64,000 nt of DNA from Paeniglutamicibacter kerguelensis (GCF_017876535.1 NZ_JAGIOF010000001.1:3658001-3722000); one strand, 5' to 3'; shown: positions 33,939-42,746, numbered from the stretch's first letter. Numbers and translations: made by a program. The notes: generated by a model from the sequence alone, not told the origin.

Positions 33939-34927
33939 CACTTTGCCTCCTTGGCTGCGGGCTTTGGGGATGCGGGCTTCAGGGCCTTGCGTGCCGGCTT
34001 GTCGAGCGTCAGGCGCCAGCGCTGGGCCGGATCCGTGGCGATGCGCAGCCACGCGGCGAGCATGTTTGCGGCAATGGCCGTGATCACGATCGCCAGGCCC
34101 GGCAGGATCGAGAGCCACCAGGCGGTCTGCAGGTACTGGCGCCCCTGGGCCACCATCAGCCCCCAGCTCACGTCCGGCGGCTGGATTCCGATGCCCAGGA
34201 AGGAGAGCGAGGACTCGGCCAGCATCACGTAGCAGAATTCCAGCGTCGCCAGGGTCAGCAGCGTCGGGGTGACCACCGGGATCACGTGCATGGCGATGAT
34301 GGAGTTGGGCCTGGTGCCGAAGGTGCGCGCAGCATCGACGAAGGTGCGCGATTGCAGCTCGGCGGATTCGGCACGGGCGGTGCGCATGTAGATCGGGATG
34401 CGGGTGACGGCCAGGATCAGCACGATGTTGGCGACCGACGGGCTGAAGACGTAGAGCACCACCACGGCCAGCAGCAGCGACGGGAAGGACATGATGATGT
34501 CCGCGATGCGCATCGAGAGGCTCTCGCGCCGGCCCCGGTGGTAGCCGGCCCAGACGCCCCAGAGCGACCCGACGACCAGTGCCACCATGACGGCGGGAAC
34601 CGCCACCATGAGGGTGGTGCGCGTGGCCACGACCAGCCGGGCGAGCACGGAGCGGCCCAGCGAGTCCGACCCCAGGATGTAGGCCCACCCGTTGGCCGGG
34701 TTGAAGGGCGCCTTGTTCATGAACATCAGGTTCTGCTTGGTGGCCAGCTCGCCCATGAGCGCGGGGCCGAAGAACGCAACCAGGACCACGAAGGCCAGGA
34801 TGACGGCGCCCGCGGTGGCGAACTTGTCGCGCAGCAGCATCCGGAACATGCTCGGTCCGCCGAGGTTCGGTTTCCTGGCCGGGCCGGTGCGTTGGTCCCG
34901 GCGGGGCGCAGTGAGTGTCTGTGTCAT
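33938..34927 (-). CDS. Oligopeptide-type ABC transporter permease (DppC type)
   Basis: A 329-residue permease with an N-terminal cytoplasmic Pro/Arg-rich leader, six predicted helices and the N-terminal extension typical of DppC (LLRDKFATAGAVILAFVVL, about residues 30-48). The inner-membrane component motif is EFVDAART-like: SRTFVDAARTFGTRPNSI at about 193-210. The C-terminus is a Lys/Ala-rich tail. It follows the DppB-type permease by 12 nt and overlaps the downstream ATPase gene by one base. Confidence 0.92.
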   Translation of the reverse strand: MTQTLTAPRRDQRTGPARKPNLGGPSMFRMLLRDKFATAGAVILAFVVLVAFFGPALMGELATKQNLMFMNKAPFNPANGWAYILGSDSLGRSVLARLVVATRTTLMVAVPAVMVALVVGSLWGVWAGYHRGRRESLSMRIADIIMSFPSLLLAVVVLYVFSPSVANIVLILAVTRIPIYMRTARAESAELQSRTFVDAARTFGTRPNSIIAMHVIPVVTPTLLTLATLEFCYVMLAESSLSFLGIGIQPPDVSWGLMVAQGRQYLQTAWWLSILPGLAIVITAIAANMLAAWLRIATDPAQRWRLTLDKPARKALKPASPKPAAKEAK

Positions 34928-34939
34928 GGTGGTATCCCC

Positions 34940-35959
34940 CTAGACGCTCGCCGAAGCGGCGGTCGGTACGTTGGGTTCGATCGGTTCGCTCGGTTCGTTC
35001 TCGATCGTGACGGCCCGGGTCTTGCGCCGCGCCCTGGCCCCGGCGGCGGGGCGGACCCGCGGGTCAAGCAGTGCGTAGCCGAGGTCGATCAGGATGTTCA
35101 GGACGAAGATGGCCAGCGCCGTGAGCAGCACGCAGGCCTGGAGCACCGCGAAGTCCCGTTGCAGGATCGAGTCGATCATCAGCTTGCCGATGCCGGGCCA
35201 GCCGAAGATCGTTTCCACGACGACGGCGCCGTTGATCAGGCCCACGGTGAGGTCGCCGGCAACGGTCAGCGCCGGGGCCGCCGCGTTGCGCAGGGCATGG
35301 CCCGTCACCACGCGGTACTCGGTGGCACCCTTGGACCGGGCGAGCTTGATGTAGGGCTCGGACAGCGAGGTGACCATGGCGCCGCGGATCACCTGGACCA
35401 GCGCCCCGAAGGGACGCATCACCAGCGTTGCCACCGGCAGCACCCAGGCCGCGGCACCCATCACGCCGGAGGTGGGCAGCCACCCCAGGTAGATCGCAAA
35501 GACCCAGATGCCCACGATGGCCAACCAGAAGTCGGGAATCGAGGCAGCCGCCATGGAAACGAAACTGGCGAACCTGTCCAGCACCCCGTTTGGCTTCAGT
35601 GCCGCCGCGGAGCCCACGATGATGGCCAAGACAATGGCTATCACCATGGTCATCGCGGCGAGTTGCAGCGTGGCCGGGAAGGCGCGCAGCGCCATGGCTG
35701 CGGCGTCCTCCCCGGTACGCAGTGAGGTTCCAAAATCCAATCGCAAGAGACCACCGAAGTAGTCGAACATCTGGACCAAAACGGGCTGATCCAAACCGTT
35801 TTTGGCAATGAAGTCCGCCCGCATGGCGTCGGTGGCGTTCAGTGGCAGATAGAGGCTTGCCGGGCTTCCCGTCATCCGGGCCAGGGCAAACACGCCCACC
35901 ACCACAACCACCAGCGGCAGCGCGGAGGAGACAATCCGTTTACGCAAATAAGTGAGCAT
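34940..35959 (-). CDS. Oligopeptide-type ABC transporter permease (DppB type)
   Basis: A 339-residue permease opening with YLRKRIVSSALPLVVVVVG (about residues 4-22), the standard DppB first helix, followed by a periplasmic region and five more helices. The coupling loop contains YIKLARSKGATEYRVVTGHA (about 206-225), matching the family. The basic C-terminal tail ends with repeated EP residues. It lies 59 nt downstream of the binding-protein gene and 12 nt upstream of dppC-type permease. Confidence 0.92.
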   Translation of the reverse strand: MLTYLRKRIVSSALPLVVVVVGVFALARMTGSPASLYLPLNATDAMRADFIAKNGLDQPVLVQMFDYFGGLLRLDFGTSLRTGEDAAAMALRAFPATLQLAAMTMVIAIVLAIIVGSAAALKPNGVLDRFASFVSMAAASIPDFWLAIVGIWVFAIYLGWLPTSGVMGAAAWVLPVATLVMRPFGALVQVIRGAMVTSLSEPYIKLARSKGATEYRVVTGHALRNAAAPALTVAGDLTVGLINGAVVVETIFGWPGIGKLMIDSILQRDFAVLQACVLLTALAIFVLNILIDLGYALLDPRVRPAAGARARRKTRAVTIENEPSEPIEPNVPTAASASV

Positions 35960-36018
35960 TGTTCTGATTGCTTTCCGTCGAGTTCTTTATTGCCTGTCGC
36001 TTGCGAAGGCTGGTGGAA

Positions 36019-37617
36019 CTATTTGGCCGGGGTGACTTCGGCCAAACGCAGTTCGTCCGAGGTGGACGAGTTCGGTGCGTAGTTCACGGTCTTGGCGAGA
36101 CCGAGCATGCCGGTCTGGTGCGCAATGTGGGCGAACTGGACCACGTTGTCGTTTTGGTAGGAGAACACCTTCTCGAATGCCGACTGGCGGTCGGCGCCGG
36201 TTGCGGCATCGGCCGTAGCGATCAGCTTGTCGAGTTCCGGGGTACCGAAGGCGGACTGGGCGCCCTTGGTGGTCATGTACTGGTCCACCGTGAAGGCCGC
36301 GTCGCCGGCCTGGTTGCCGTGCTGGGTCATCAACATGATGGCCCCCTCGTCATCGGTGGGGAACGGGCGGACCTGGTAGGTCAGGTGCTGGCTGGTTTCG
36401 AGCATCTTCAGCTTCACGTTCAGCCCGGCCTGGGTCAGCTGTTCCTGAAGGACCTGGCCCAGTTCCTCGATCTTCGGGAACTGCGCGGTGCGCACCACCA
36501 GGCTGATCTGGGCCGAGGTATCAACGCCGGCTGCTTTGGCTTCCGCAACCAAGGACTTGGCCTTCTCCGGATCGTAGGGCCAGACCGGAAGCGATTCGCT
36601 GTGGCCCACCACGCCGCCCGGAACCAACTGGGCGGCAGCCTTGTCGCGCCCGCCGTAGAGGGAAGCGACAATGGCTTCCTTGTCGATGGCGTAGTTCACG
36701 GCCTGGCGGACCCGGATATCGGTGAACGGTGCCGTGTCGCCATGCATGCGCAGCGCGACGGTTTCGTTGTTCGGGAAGGTGACTCCCAGATCGCCGATGT
36801 TGTCTTCGGGGCTCAAGCCGGTGGCGATGTCTGCCTCGCCGGAGGTGATCATGGCCGCGCGGACGCTGCCTTCGGAACGCCACTGGTAGTTGGCCTTCGG
36901 GAAGGCCGGGGCCTCGCCCCAATAGTCGGCGAATGCCGAGGCGTTGATGCTCTGGCCGGCTTCCCACTTGTCGAGCTTGTAGGGCCCGGTGCCAATCGGC
37001 TCGCGTACCTTTTCGGTGCTCGAGGTTTCGGCCGGCACCACTTCCAGGAAGGAGAGGCGCAGCGGCAGGATGGGGTCGGCCTTCGGGGCGGTGACCTCAA
37101 GGGTGCCGGCATCGACGACGTTGAGCTTCAGGTCGTCATCCCCGAAAACATAGCCCTCGACATTGCATCCCAGTTTTGAGTTCACTGCCCGGTCGATGGT
37201 TGCAGCGGCATCCTCGGCGGTGAAGTCGCTGCCGTCGTGGAACTTCACTCCTTCGCGCAGCTTCAGCGTCCACTTGGTGTCGTCCTTGCTGGTCCATTCG
37301 GTGGCGAGCTTCGGCTCGAGATCACCGGTGGTGGGGTTGCGTTCGATCAGTGGTTCGGTGATGGTGGAGCGCACCACGACGCCGGTGCTGGTGAGGTTGG
37401 ATTCGCAGGCTTCGAGCGTCGGCGGCTCTTGCTGCAGGACGACGCGCAGGGTGTCTCCGGCCGCTGCCCCTGCCGCTCCCGAGGAATTGGATGCTGAGGA
37501 GTTGGCGACCGAACAACCCGACAACACCGTGGTGCCCAGTAGCGCACCGGCAGCCACTGCCATGGAGAGTCGACGGGTACGGGTCACTGGAGCACCTGGT
37601 TTGCTGGCAAAAAACAT
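36019..37617 (-). CDS. Oligopeptide-type ABC transporter substrate-binding lipoprotein
   Basis: A 532-residue extracytoplasmic solute-binding protein (SBP_bac_5). The signal peptide has an RTRR n-region and the lipobox VLSGC, with Cys35 as lipidation site, followed by a Ser/Ala/Gly-rich linker. Family marks are LREGVKFHDGSDFTAEDAA (about residues 120-138) and IGTGPYKLDKWEAGQ (about 202-216). GAGGAAACAACG precedes the ATG at 37617. First gene of the five-gene importer operon. The substrate may be a peptide, but such systems also carry opines, glycosides or nickel; the neighbouring racemase-like and dehydrogenase genes do not settle it. Confidence 0.92.
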   Translation of the reverse strand: MFFASKPGAPVTRTRRLSMAVAAGALLGTTVLSGCSVANSSASNSSGAAGAAAGDTLRVVLQQEPPTLEACESNLTSTGVVVRSTITEPLIERNPTTGDLEPKLATEWTSKDDTKWTLKLREGVKFHDGSDFTAEDAAATIDRAVNSKLGCNVEGYVFGDDDLKLNVVDAGTLEVTAPKADPILPLRLSFLEVVPAETSSTEKVREPIGTGPYKLDKWEAGQSINASAFADYWGEAPAFPKANYQWRSEGSVRAAMITSGEADIATGLSPEDNIGDLGVTFPNNETVALRMHGDTAPFTDIRVRQAVNYAIDKEAIVASLYGGRDKAAAQLVPGGVVGHSESLPVWPYDPEKAKSLVAEAKAAGVDTSAQISLVVRTAQFPKIEELGQVLQEQLTQAGLNVKLKMLETSQHLTYQVRPFPTDDEGAIMLMTQHGNQAGDAAFTVDQYMTTKGAQSAFGTPELDKLIATADAATGADRQSAFEKVFSYQNDNVVQFAHIAHQTGMLGLAKTVNYAPNSSTSDELRLAEVTPAK

Positions 37618-37825
37618 CGTTGTTTCCTCTGCGTTGGAAGAATGGAGCGAGTGGGGAACGACCGGGATGAACGGTGGTTGTTGGTCGTGTATCCAAAAGC
37701 TTCGGCGGCAACTCCAAAGCACGTCAAGGCATTACTTCCGCATGAACACGCGGTTTTGGGGCGGTGTGAGCAACGAGTGTCGGTTTGATGAATGTGACTT
37801 CCGCTACATTTGGCGGCAATCGGGC

Positions 37826-37850
37826 GATCAATACCTCAACGGTATTGATC
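37826..37850 (+). promoter_or_regulatory. LysR-type box upstream of the 37903 dehydrogenase
   Basis: Perfect inverted repeat GATCAATACC-TCAAC-GGTATTGATC containing the LysR-box form ATAC-N7-GTAT. The arm end GGTAT (to 37845) is exactly 20 nt from TTGGAC at 37866, the same spacing as at 47401, 46446 (minus strand) and 53553. It lies between the divergent binding-protein and dehydrogenase genes. Confidence 0.8.
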
Positions 37851-37865
37851 CATGCAATCTACGTG

Positions 37866-37896
37866 TTGGACGCGCATCCTTGGCCGTTCCTAGGAT
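37866..37896 (+). promoter_or_regulatory. Predicted LysR-controlled promoter for the dehydrogenase
   Basis: TTGGAC (37866-37871), 19-nt spacer beginning with nnGCATC, TAGGAT (37891-37896), ending 6 nt before the ATG at 37903. Near-identical to the kdgD promoter at 47426-47456. The very short distance to the ATG suggests a leaderless or almost leaderless transcript. Confidence 0.7.
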
Positions 37897-37902
37897 GCAG
37901 GT

Positions 37903-38895
37903 ATGTCAACAGAAACGAGCGCCCTTACCCGGCGCGATCCAAGCCCCATCACCGGGAATGCAATAGTGCGCGTCGGCCCGGTCAACCCGACGGTCGCCCA
38001 GGCGCTCATTGACGACTACGACGCACTGATCCTTCCCGCAGGGGGTCCGGAGCGCGAGGCCTTCCTGGACAATCACGCCGAATCGATTCGCGTGGCGGTC
38101 TGCTCCGGAAAGATCGGCGTTGACACCGAACTCATGAGACACCTGCCAAACCTGGAAGCCATCGTGAACTTCGGCGTCGGCTACGACGCCAGCGATGTCG
38201 CCCAGGCGGCCGAACGCAATATCCCGATCAGCAACACCCCGGATGTGCTCACCGATTGCGTCGCGGACACCGCGCTGGGCCTCTACCTCGAAACCCTGCG
38301 CTCGCTCGGTGCCGCCGAGCGCTTCGTGCGCAACGGCACCTGGGCAACGGGCGTGAACTTCCCGCTGGCCACCCGCGCCAGCGGCAAGCGCGTGGGCATC
38401 CTGGGCTTGGGTCGCATCGGCGCGGCAATCGCCAAGCGGCTCGAGGGCTTCGGGTGCGAAATCCACTATCACAACCGCTCGGAAATCGCGGGCAGTTCAT
38501 ACGCCTACCACTCTTCCGCCGCGGAGCTGGCGGAAGCCACCGATGTGCTGGTCGTCGCCGCAGCGGGCGGTCCGGCGTCGGCCGGGCTGGTCAGCGCCGA
38601 GGTGCTGGAAAAGATCGGCCCGAAGGGCTTCCTGATCAACATTGCCCGCGGCAGCGTCGTTGACGAGCCAGCACTGGTCTCGGCCCTGCAAAACGGCGAA
38701 ATCGCCGGCGCCGGACTGGATGTCTTCACCAACGAGCCTCATGTACCGACCGAACTCCTCGAGCTGGACAACGTGGTCCTGTTGCCGCACCTGGGCAGCG
38801 GCACGCACGAGACTCGCGCCGATATGGCGGCACTCGTGCTGGAAAACCTGCGGAGCTACGTGAACTCGGGCGAGCTCATCACCCCCGTTTCCTAG
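37903..38895 (+). CDS. 2-hydroxyacid dehydrogenase (glyoxylate/hydroxypyruvate reductase-like)
   Basis: A 330-residue NAD(P)-dependent dehydrogenase. Nucleotide-binding motif VGILGLGRIGAAIAK (about residues 165-179), catalytic Arg in NIARGSVVDE (about 246-255), Glu in LDVFTNEPHVP (about 269-279) and His in LLPHLGSGTHE (about 289-299). The pattern resembles GhrB-type hydroxypyruvate/glyoxylate reductases. Its promoter carries the same inverted repeat and core as the aldarate operons about 10 kb downstream, so it should respond to the same LysR regulator. It is followed by a strong intrinsic terminator. Possible role: reducing a 2-oxo or semialdehyde by-product of sugar-acid catabolism. Confidence 0.88.
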   Translation: MSTETSALTRRDPSPITGNAIVRVGPVNPTVAQALIDDYDALILPAGGPEREAFLDNHAESIRVAVCSGKIGVDTELMRHLPNLEAIVNFGVGYDASDVAQAAERNIPISNTPDVLTDCVADTALGLYLETLRSLGAAERFVRNGTWATGVNFPLATRASGKRVGILGLGRIGAAIAKRLEGFGCEIHYHNRSEIAGSSYAYHSSAAELAEATDVLVVAAAGGPASAGLVSAEVLEKIGPKGFLINIARGSVVDEPALVSALQNGEIAGAGLDVFTNEPHVPTELLELDNVVLLPHLGSGTHETRADMAALVLENLRSYVNSGELITPVS

Positions 38896-38980
38896 CCGCC
38901 CAAGGATTCACTCCCAGCACGCCAATGTGGCGACCCGTGGCTACGCGGACGCCCCGCTGGAAGCTTGGCATGCGCGTATT

Positions 38981-39014
38981 CGGCCCACCCGGTTTTCCGG
39001 GTGGGCCGATTTTG
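38981..39014 (+). terminator. Intrinsic terminator of the dehydrogenase gene
   Basis: Perfect 12-bp GC-rich stem (38981-38992 / 38997-39008) with a TTTT loop, followed by ATTTTGC. The best canonical rho-independent terminator in the window, about 85 nt after the stop codon. Confidence 0.85.
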
Positions 39015-39072
39015 CATGCTCCCCCAACGGGAAATACGGCGAATCATCTATCCAAAAGTTCTCCGCCGAACT

Positions 39073-39087
39073 ACTTGTGTTACAAGT
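39073..39087 (+). promoter_or_regulatory. Predicted GntR/FadR-type operator 1
   Basis: ACTTGT-GTT-ACAAGT, a perfect dyad whose core TTGTGTTACAA fits the FadR-subfamily consensus TNGTNNNACNA. Located 69 nt upstream of the galactarate dehydratase gene whose operon encodes a GntR regulator. Confidence 0.65.
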
Positions 39088-39090
39088 TTT

Positions 39091-39109
39091 CAACTTATAC
39101 GATAAGTTG
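39091..39109 (+). promoter_or_regulatory. Predicted GntR-type operator 2
   Basis: CAACTTATACGATAAGTTG, a perfect 19-bp palindrome (8-nt arms, ACG centre), starting 4 nt after operator 1 and 46 nt before the start codon. It contains TATACGAT, which may also serve as the -10, so binding would block transcription. Confidence 0.7.
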
Positions 39110-39155
39110 TGTTCCCCCACACATCCCACCCTCCCCCTAGGAGCAAAGAGTCGCC

Positions 39156-40289
39156 ATGAGCTACACCCCCGACGCCATCCGCCACGTTAAGCTGTCGACC
39201 GCCCGCCTGCCCTTGGCCACTCCCATCTCGGACGCCAAGGTCTTCACCGGGCGCCAGAAGCCGATGACCGAGGTTGTCTTCCTCTTTGCCGAGATCAAGA
39301 CCGAACAGGGCCACGAGGGCCTGGGATTCTCCTACTCGAAGCGCGCCGGCGGGCCGGCACAGTTCGCCCACGCCAAGGAAGTCGCCGAAACCATGATCGG
39401 CGAGGATCCCAATGACATCGCCAAGCTCTACACCAAGCTCCTGTGGGCCGGCGCCTCGGTGGGGCGCTCCGGTGTCGCCACCCAGGCCCTCGCGGCCCTC
39501 GACATTGCCCTCTACGATCTCAAGTCCAAGCGTGCAGGCCTGCCCCTGGCCAAGTTCCTCGGCTCGCACCGCGACTCGGTACGCACCTACAACACCTCCG
39601 GTGGCTTCCTCAACGCGTCGATCTCCGAGGTCAAGGAACGCGCCAGCCAGTCGATCGAAGAGGGAATCGGCGGCATCAAGATCAAGGTTGGACTGCCCGA
39701 TTCCGCCGAGGACCTTCGCCGCGTCGCCGCGGTTCGCGAACACATCGGCCCGGACGTTCCGATGATGGTGGATGCAAACCAGCAATGGGACCGCGCCACC
39801 GCGTTGCGCATGGGCCGCAAGCTCGAGGAATTCGACCTGGTCTGGATCGAGGAGCCTCTCGACGCCTATGACGCCGAGGGCCATGCCGCACTCGCTGCCG
39901 CCCTGGACACTCCGATTGCCACCGGCGAGATGCTCGCCTCCGTGGCCGAGCACGAACGCCTGATTGCCACCCGCGCCTGCGACATCATCCAGCCCGATGC
40001 CCCGCGCATCGGCGGCATCACGCAGTTCCTGCGCCTGTCCACACTGGCCGACCAGGCCGGCCTGGACCTGGCCCCGCACTTCGCCATGGAAATCCACCTG
40101 CACCTCGCCGCCGCATACCCGCGCGAGCCGTGGGTGGAGCACTTCGACTGGCTGGACCCGTTGTTCAATGAGCGCCTCGAGACCAAGGACGGTCGCATGC
40201 TGGTCCCGAACCGCCCGGGACTCGGCTTCACCTTCAGCGACCAGGTCCGCGCCTGGACCACGGACACCGTCGAGTTCGGCCGAGCCTAA
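39156..40289 (+). CDS. Galactarate/L-talarate dehydratase (enolase superfamily)
   Basis: Dehydrates galactarate or L-talarate to 5-dehydro-4-deoxyglucarate. The 377-residue protein closely resembles the Salmonella L-talarate/galactarate dehydratase in pattern. The acid/base KxK is GIKIKVG (Lys at about residues 175 and 177), metal ligands are Asp in DANQQWD (about 205), Glu in IEEPLD (about 232) and Glu in ATGEM (about 258), and the second acid/base His is in LAPHFAMEIHLH (about 307). The YNTSGGFL motif is also present. First gene of an operon with gntR (36-nt gap) and mqo. The product feeds the dehydratase encoded at 47536. Two palindromic operators precede it. Confidence 0.88.
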   Translation: MSYTPDAIRHVKLSTARLPLATPISDAKVFTGRQKPMTEVVFLFAEIKTEQGHEGLGFSYSKRAGGPAQFAHAKEVAETMIGEDPNDIAKLYTKLLWAGASVGRSGVATQALAALDIALYDLKSKRAGLPLAKFLGSHRDSVRTYNTSGGFLNASISEVKERASQSIEEGIGGIKIKVGLPDSAEDLRRVAAVREHIGPDVPMMVDANQQWDRATALRMGRKLEEFDLVWIEEPLDAYDAEGHAALAAALDTPIATGEMLASVAEHERLIATRACDIIQPDAPRIGGITQFLRLSTLADQAGLDLAPHFAMEIHLHLAAAYPREPWVEHFDWLDPLFNERLETKDGRMLVPNRPGLGFTFSDQVRAWTTDTVEFGRA

Positions 40290-40325
40290 GCATCAGACCG
40301 TGGCGCGCGTGAAACGATTCTTCTT

Positions 40326-41030
40326 ATGAAAGCCAACCTGACGACCGAACTGGTCAAGCATCTGCGTGAGCAGATCAGTAGCGGACTCATTGCCCCGGGA
40401 GACAAACTTCCGAGCGAAAATGCACTGATCGCGGAGCACGACGTGTCGCGCACCGTGGTGCGCGAGGCACTGACCAGGCTTCAGGCAGAAGGGTTGGTTC
40501 ATACGCGCCGCGGTGCCGGCAGCTTTGCGCTGACTCCCCCGGCACCCGAGACAGCTGCGCAGGCGCGGGTTCCCCGGACCCTGGCCGAACGCAGGCAACT
40601 GCTCGAGTTCAGGATGGGTTTTGAATCCGAGGCCGCGGCTGCAGCGGCTGGCACGGCAAATACCGAAACACTGCGGAACCTCGATGCGGCCCTGGCGGCA
40701 TTTACCAAGGCAGGAACCAACGCCTCGCTGTCCATGAATTGCGACTTCGAGTTCCACGCCGCCGTTGCCTCGGCGAGCGGCAACCCCTATTTCCTGGATG
40801 CGGTGCAACATTTTGGCCCGGCCATGATTGCCATGCCGCGCCAGCGCCTCGAGTCCCAGGATTCCATCCCCGCCCCGCGTTTGGAGCAAGTGGCGGGCGA
40901 ACACCTCAGCATTCGCAACGCCATCGCCTCGGGCAATGCCATGGCCGCCGCCGCTGCCATGCGCGTGCACCTGGCCAATTCGCTACACCGACTCGAGATC
41001 GAAGCCGGAGTCGCATCCGCCGACGACTGA
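40326..41030 (+). CDS. GntR family regulator (FadR subfamily)
   Basis: A 234-residue regulator. The N-terminal winged helix covers about residues 5-68 (GDKLPSENALIAEHDVSRTV and VREALTRLQAEGLVHTRRG are textbook GntR), followed by an all-helical FCD ligand-binding domain (about 90-220) with likely metal ligands in DFEFHAAVA (about 140) and His residues near EHLSIRNAI and MRVHLANS. It lies 36 nt after the galactarate dehydratase gene and 36 nt before mqo. The tandem palindromes at 39073-39109 are its likely operators, with galactarate or a derivative as inducer (inference). Confidence 0.9.
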   Translation: MKANLTTELVKHLREQISSGLIAPGDKLPSENALIAEHDVSRTVVREALTRLQAEGLVHTRRGAGSFALTPPAPETAAQARVPRTLAERRQLLEFRMGFESEAAAAAAGTANTETLRNLDAALAAFTKAGTNASLSMNCDFEFHAAVASASGNPYFLDAVQHFGPAMIAMPRQRLESQDSIPAPRLEQVAGEHLSIRNAIASGNAMAAAAAMRVHLANSLHRLEIEAGVASADD

Positions 41031-41066
41031 GCGAGCCGGTCTCGCCCCCAAGGTAAGGAATCCTTC

Positions 41067-42548
41067 GTGAAGCAGTCCGGAACCACCGAGCATTTCGACG
41101 TGATCATCATCGGGGCGGGGATCATGGGATCCACCGCGGCCGGATTGCTCGCCACACTGGAACCCGGCTGGCGTATCGGCGTGTTGGAAGCCCTGGATGC
41201 CGTCGGCCTGGAAAGTTCGCACGGGTGGAACAACGCCGGAACCGGCCATGCCGGGCTCTGCGAGTTCAACTACACCTCTGCCGCCGCAGACGGAAGCATC
41301 GATCCGACCGATGCCCTGCGCATCCACGAACAGTTCCTCGTCTCGACGCAATACTGGGCACATCTGGTTCAACAGGGGCGTATCGACGCCCCGGCGGACT
41401 TCATCCGCAGCGTCCCCCACTGCAGCTTTGCCCGCGGCAAGTGGACCGAATTCCTGCGGATCCGTCATGCGGCGCTCAGCGCCCACCCGCTCTTTGCCTC
41501 CATGGAGTTCACCGATGACCCCGCGACGATGCGCCGGTGGTTGCCGCTGATGCTTCGGGGGCGCAGGCCCATCGAAGATATTGCAGCCACGCGCAGCGCC
41601 CTGGGAACCGACGTGGACTACGGCTCCTTGACCTCCAAGCTCATGTCGGACGCGAGCGCGGCCGGTGTCGAAGTGGCATTGGGAACCCGCGTGCGTGGCA
41701 TCGCGAGGGTCCCCAAGACCGGACACTGGTCCATCCGTGCCAGGAACGCCCAGGGCGATCGGGTTCTCGAGGCCAAATTCGTCTTTGTCGCTGCAGGCGG
41801 GGGCACGCTGCCGCTGCTTCAGTCGGCGCGCATGCCCGAGGTCAAGACGATGGGCGGCTTCCCCATCAGCGGACTGTTTCTGCGCACCTCAAACAAGGAA
41901 CTCATTGAGCAGCACCGGGCCAAGGTCTACGGGCACCCGAGCGACGGTGCACCGGCCATTTCGGTGCCGCACCTTGATCTCCGGGTTCTCGATGGACGGG
42001 AATACCTGATGTTCGGTCCCTTCGGCGCGTTCTCGCCGCGATTCCTGAAACGTGGGAAGCTGCGGGACCTGGCAGCGTCGGTGACCCCGGGAAACCTCGG
42101 CACCCTGCTCTCCGCCGCGCGCACCAGCGCGGATCTGGTGCGGTACTTGGTTTCCCAGATTCTCACCACCCCAACCCAACGCCTCGACGCCTTGCGGGCG
42201 TTTGTTCCCAACGCGCGTACCGAAGACTGGGAACTGGTGCGGGCCGGGCAACGGGTGCAGGTCATCAAACACGTTGATGGTGCCGGGGCCATTGCCGGGT
42301 TCGGCACCGAAGTCGTGCTCAACGATGACCGCTCCCTGGCGGCGTTGCTGGGCGCCTCCCCCGGCGCATCCGCCTCGGTGGGGGTCGTCCTGGACCTGCT
42401 TAAGCGCAGCTTCCCCGAGCGCTACCCGGAGTGGCTGTCGGCGCTGCGAAAGGACATGCCGCATCTGGGCACTGAACTGAATACCGATGCCGCGGCGCTC
42501 GCCCGCGTGCGGGAGCAGGTCGGCACACACCTCTCGCTGGATTGGTGA
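41067..42548 (+). CDS. mqo: Malate:quinone oxidoreductase
   Basis: Membrane-associated FAD enzyme oxidising malate to oxaloacetate with electrons to quinone. The 493-residue protein has the FAD-binding motif DVIIIGAGIMGSTAAGLL (about residues 11-28), the Mqo signature ESSHGWNNAGTGHAGLCEFN (about 50-69) and later KHVDGAGAIAGFGTEVV (about 401-417). GTG start at 41067 is preceded by AAGGTAAGGAA. It is the last gene of the galactarate dehydratase-gntR operon, an uncommon setting for mqo; it may boost oxidation of C4 acids when aldarates feed the TCA cycle at 2-oxoglutarate. The usual extreme C-terminal GLN-type motif reads differently (LGTELN), so substrate divergence is possible. Confidence 0.88.
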   Translation: MKQSGTTEHFDVIIIGAGIMGSTAAGLLATLEPGWRIGVLEALDAVGLESSHGWNNAGTGHAGLCEFNYTSAAADGSIDPTDALRIHEQFLVSTQYWAHLVQQGRIDAPADFIRSVPHCSFARGKWTEFLRIRHAALSAHPLFASMEFTDDPATMRRWLPLMLRGRRPIEDIAATRSALGTDVDYGSLTSKLMSDASAAGVEVALGTRVRGIARVPKTGHWSIRARNAQGDRVLEAKFVFVAAGGGTLPLLQSARMPEVKTMGGFPISGLFLRTSNKELIEQHRAKVYGHPSDGAPAISVPHLDLRVLDGREYLMFGPFGAFSPRFLKRGKLRDLAASVTPGNLGTLLSAARTSADLVRYLVSQILTTPTQRLDALRAFVPNARTEDWELVRAGQRVQVIKHVDGAGAIAGFGTEVVLNDDRSLAALLGASPGASASVGVVLDLLKRSFPERYPEWLSALRKDMPHLGTELNTDAAALARVREQVGTHLSLDW

Positions 42549-42676
42549 TTCGGGATTTGTAGGTTTCGGTCGGCGAATCTGTTTCAATCCAGTAAGCCCG
42601 TGAGGCTTTGGACGGGAAACCCATAGCCAAGCACCCCAACAACATCCATACGGGCCCCGCCGCCACACAAGACAAA

Positions 42677-42723
42677 GGCCGGGCCGGTCAACACGCCCCC
42701 ATCGGCGGTTGACCGGCCCGGCC
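42677..42723. terminator. Bidirectional terminator between mqo and uspA
   Basis: Perfect 16-bp GC-rich stem, arms 42677-42692 and 42708-42723, loop 15 nt, between two converging transcription units. On the minus strand it is followed by CTTTGTCTTG. The preceding stretch 42549-42676 holds nothing recognised. Confidence 0.8.
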
Positions 42724-42746
42724 TGGACTTTGGGCCCGAAGCGCTT

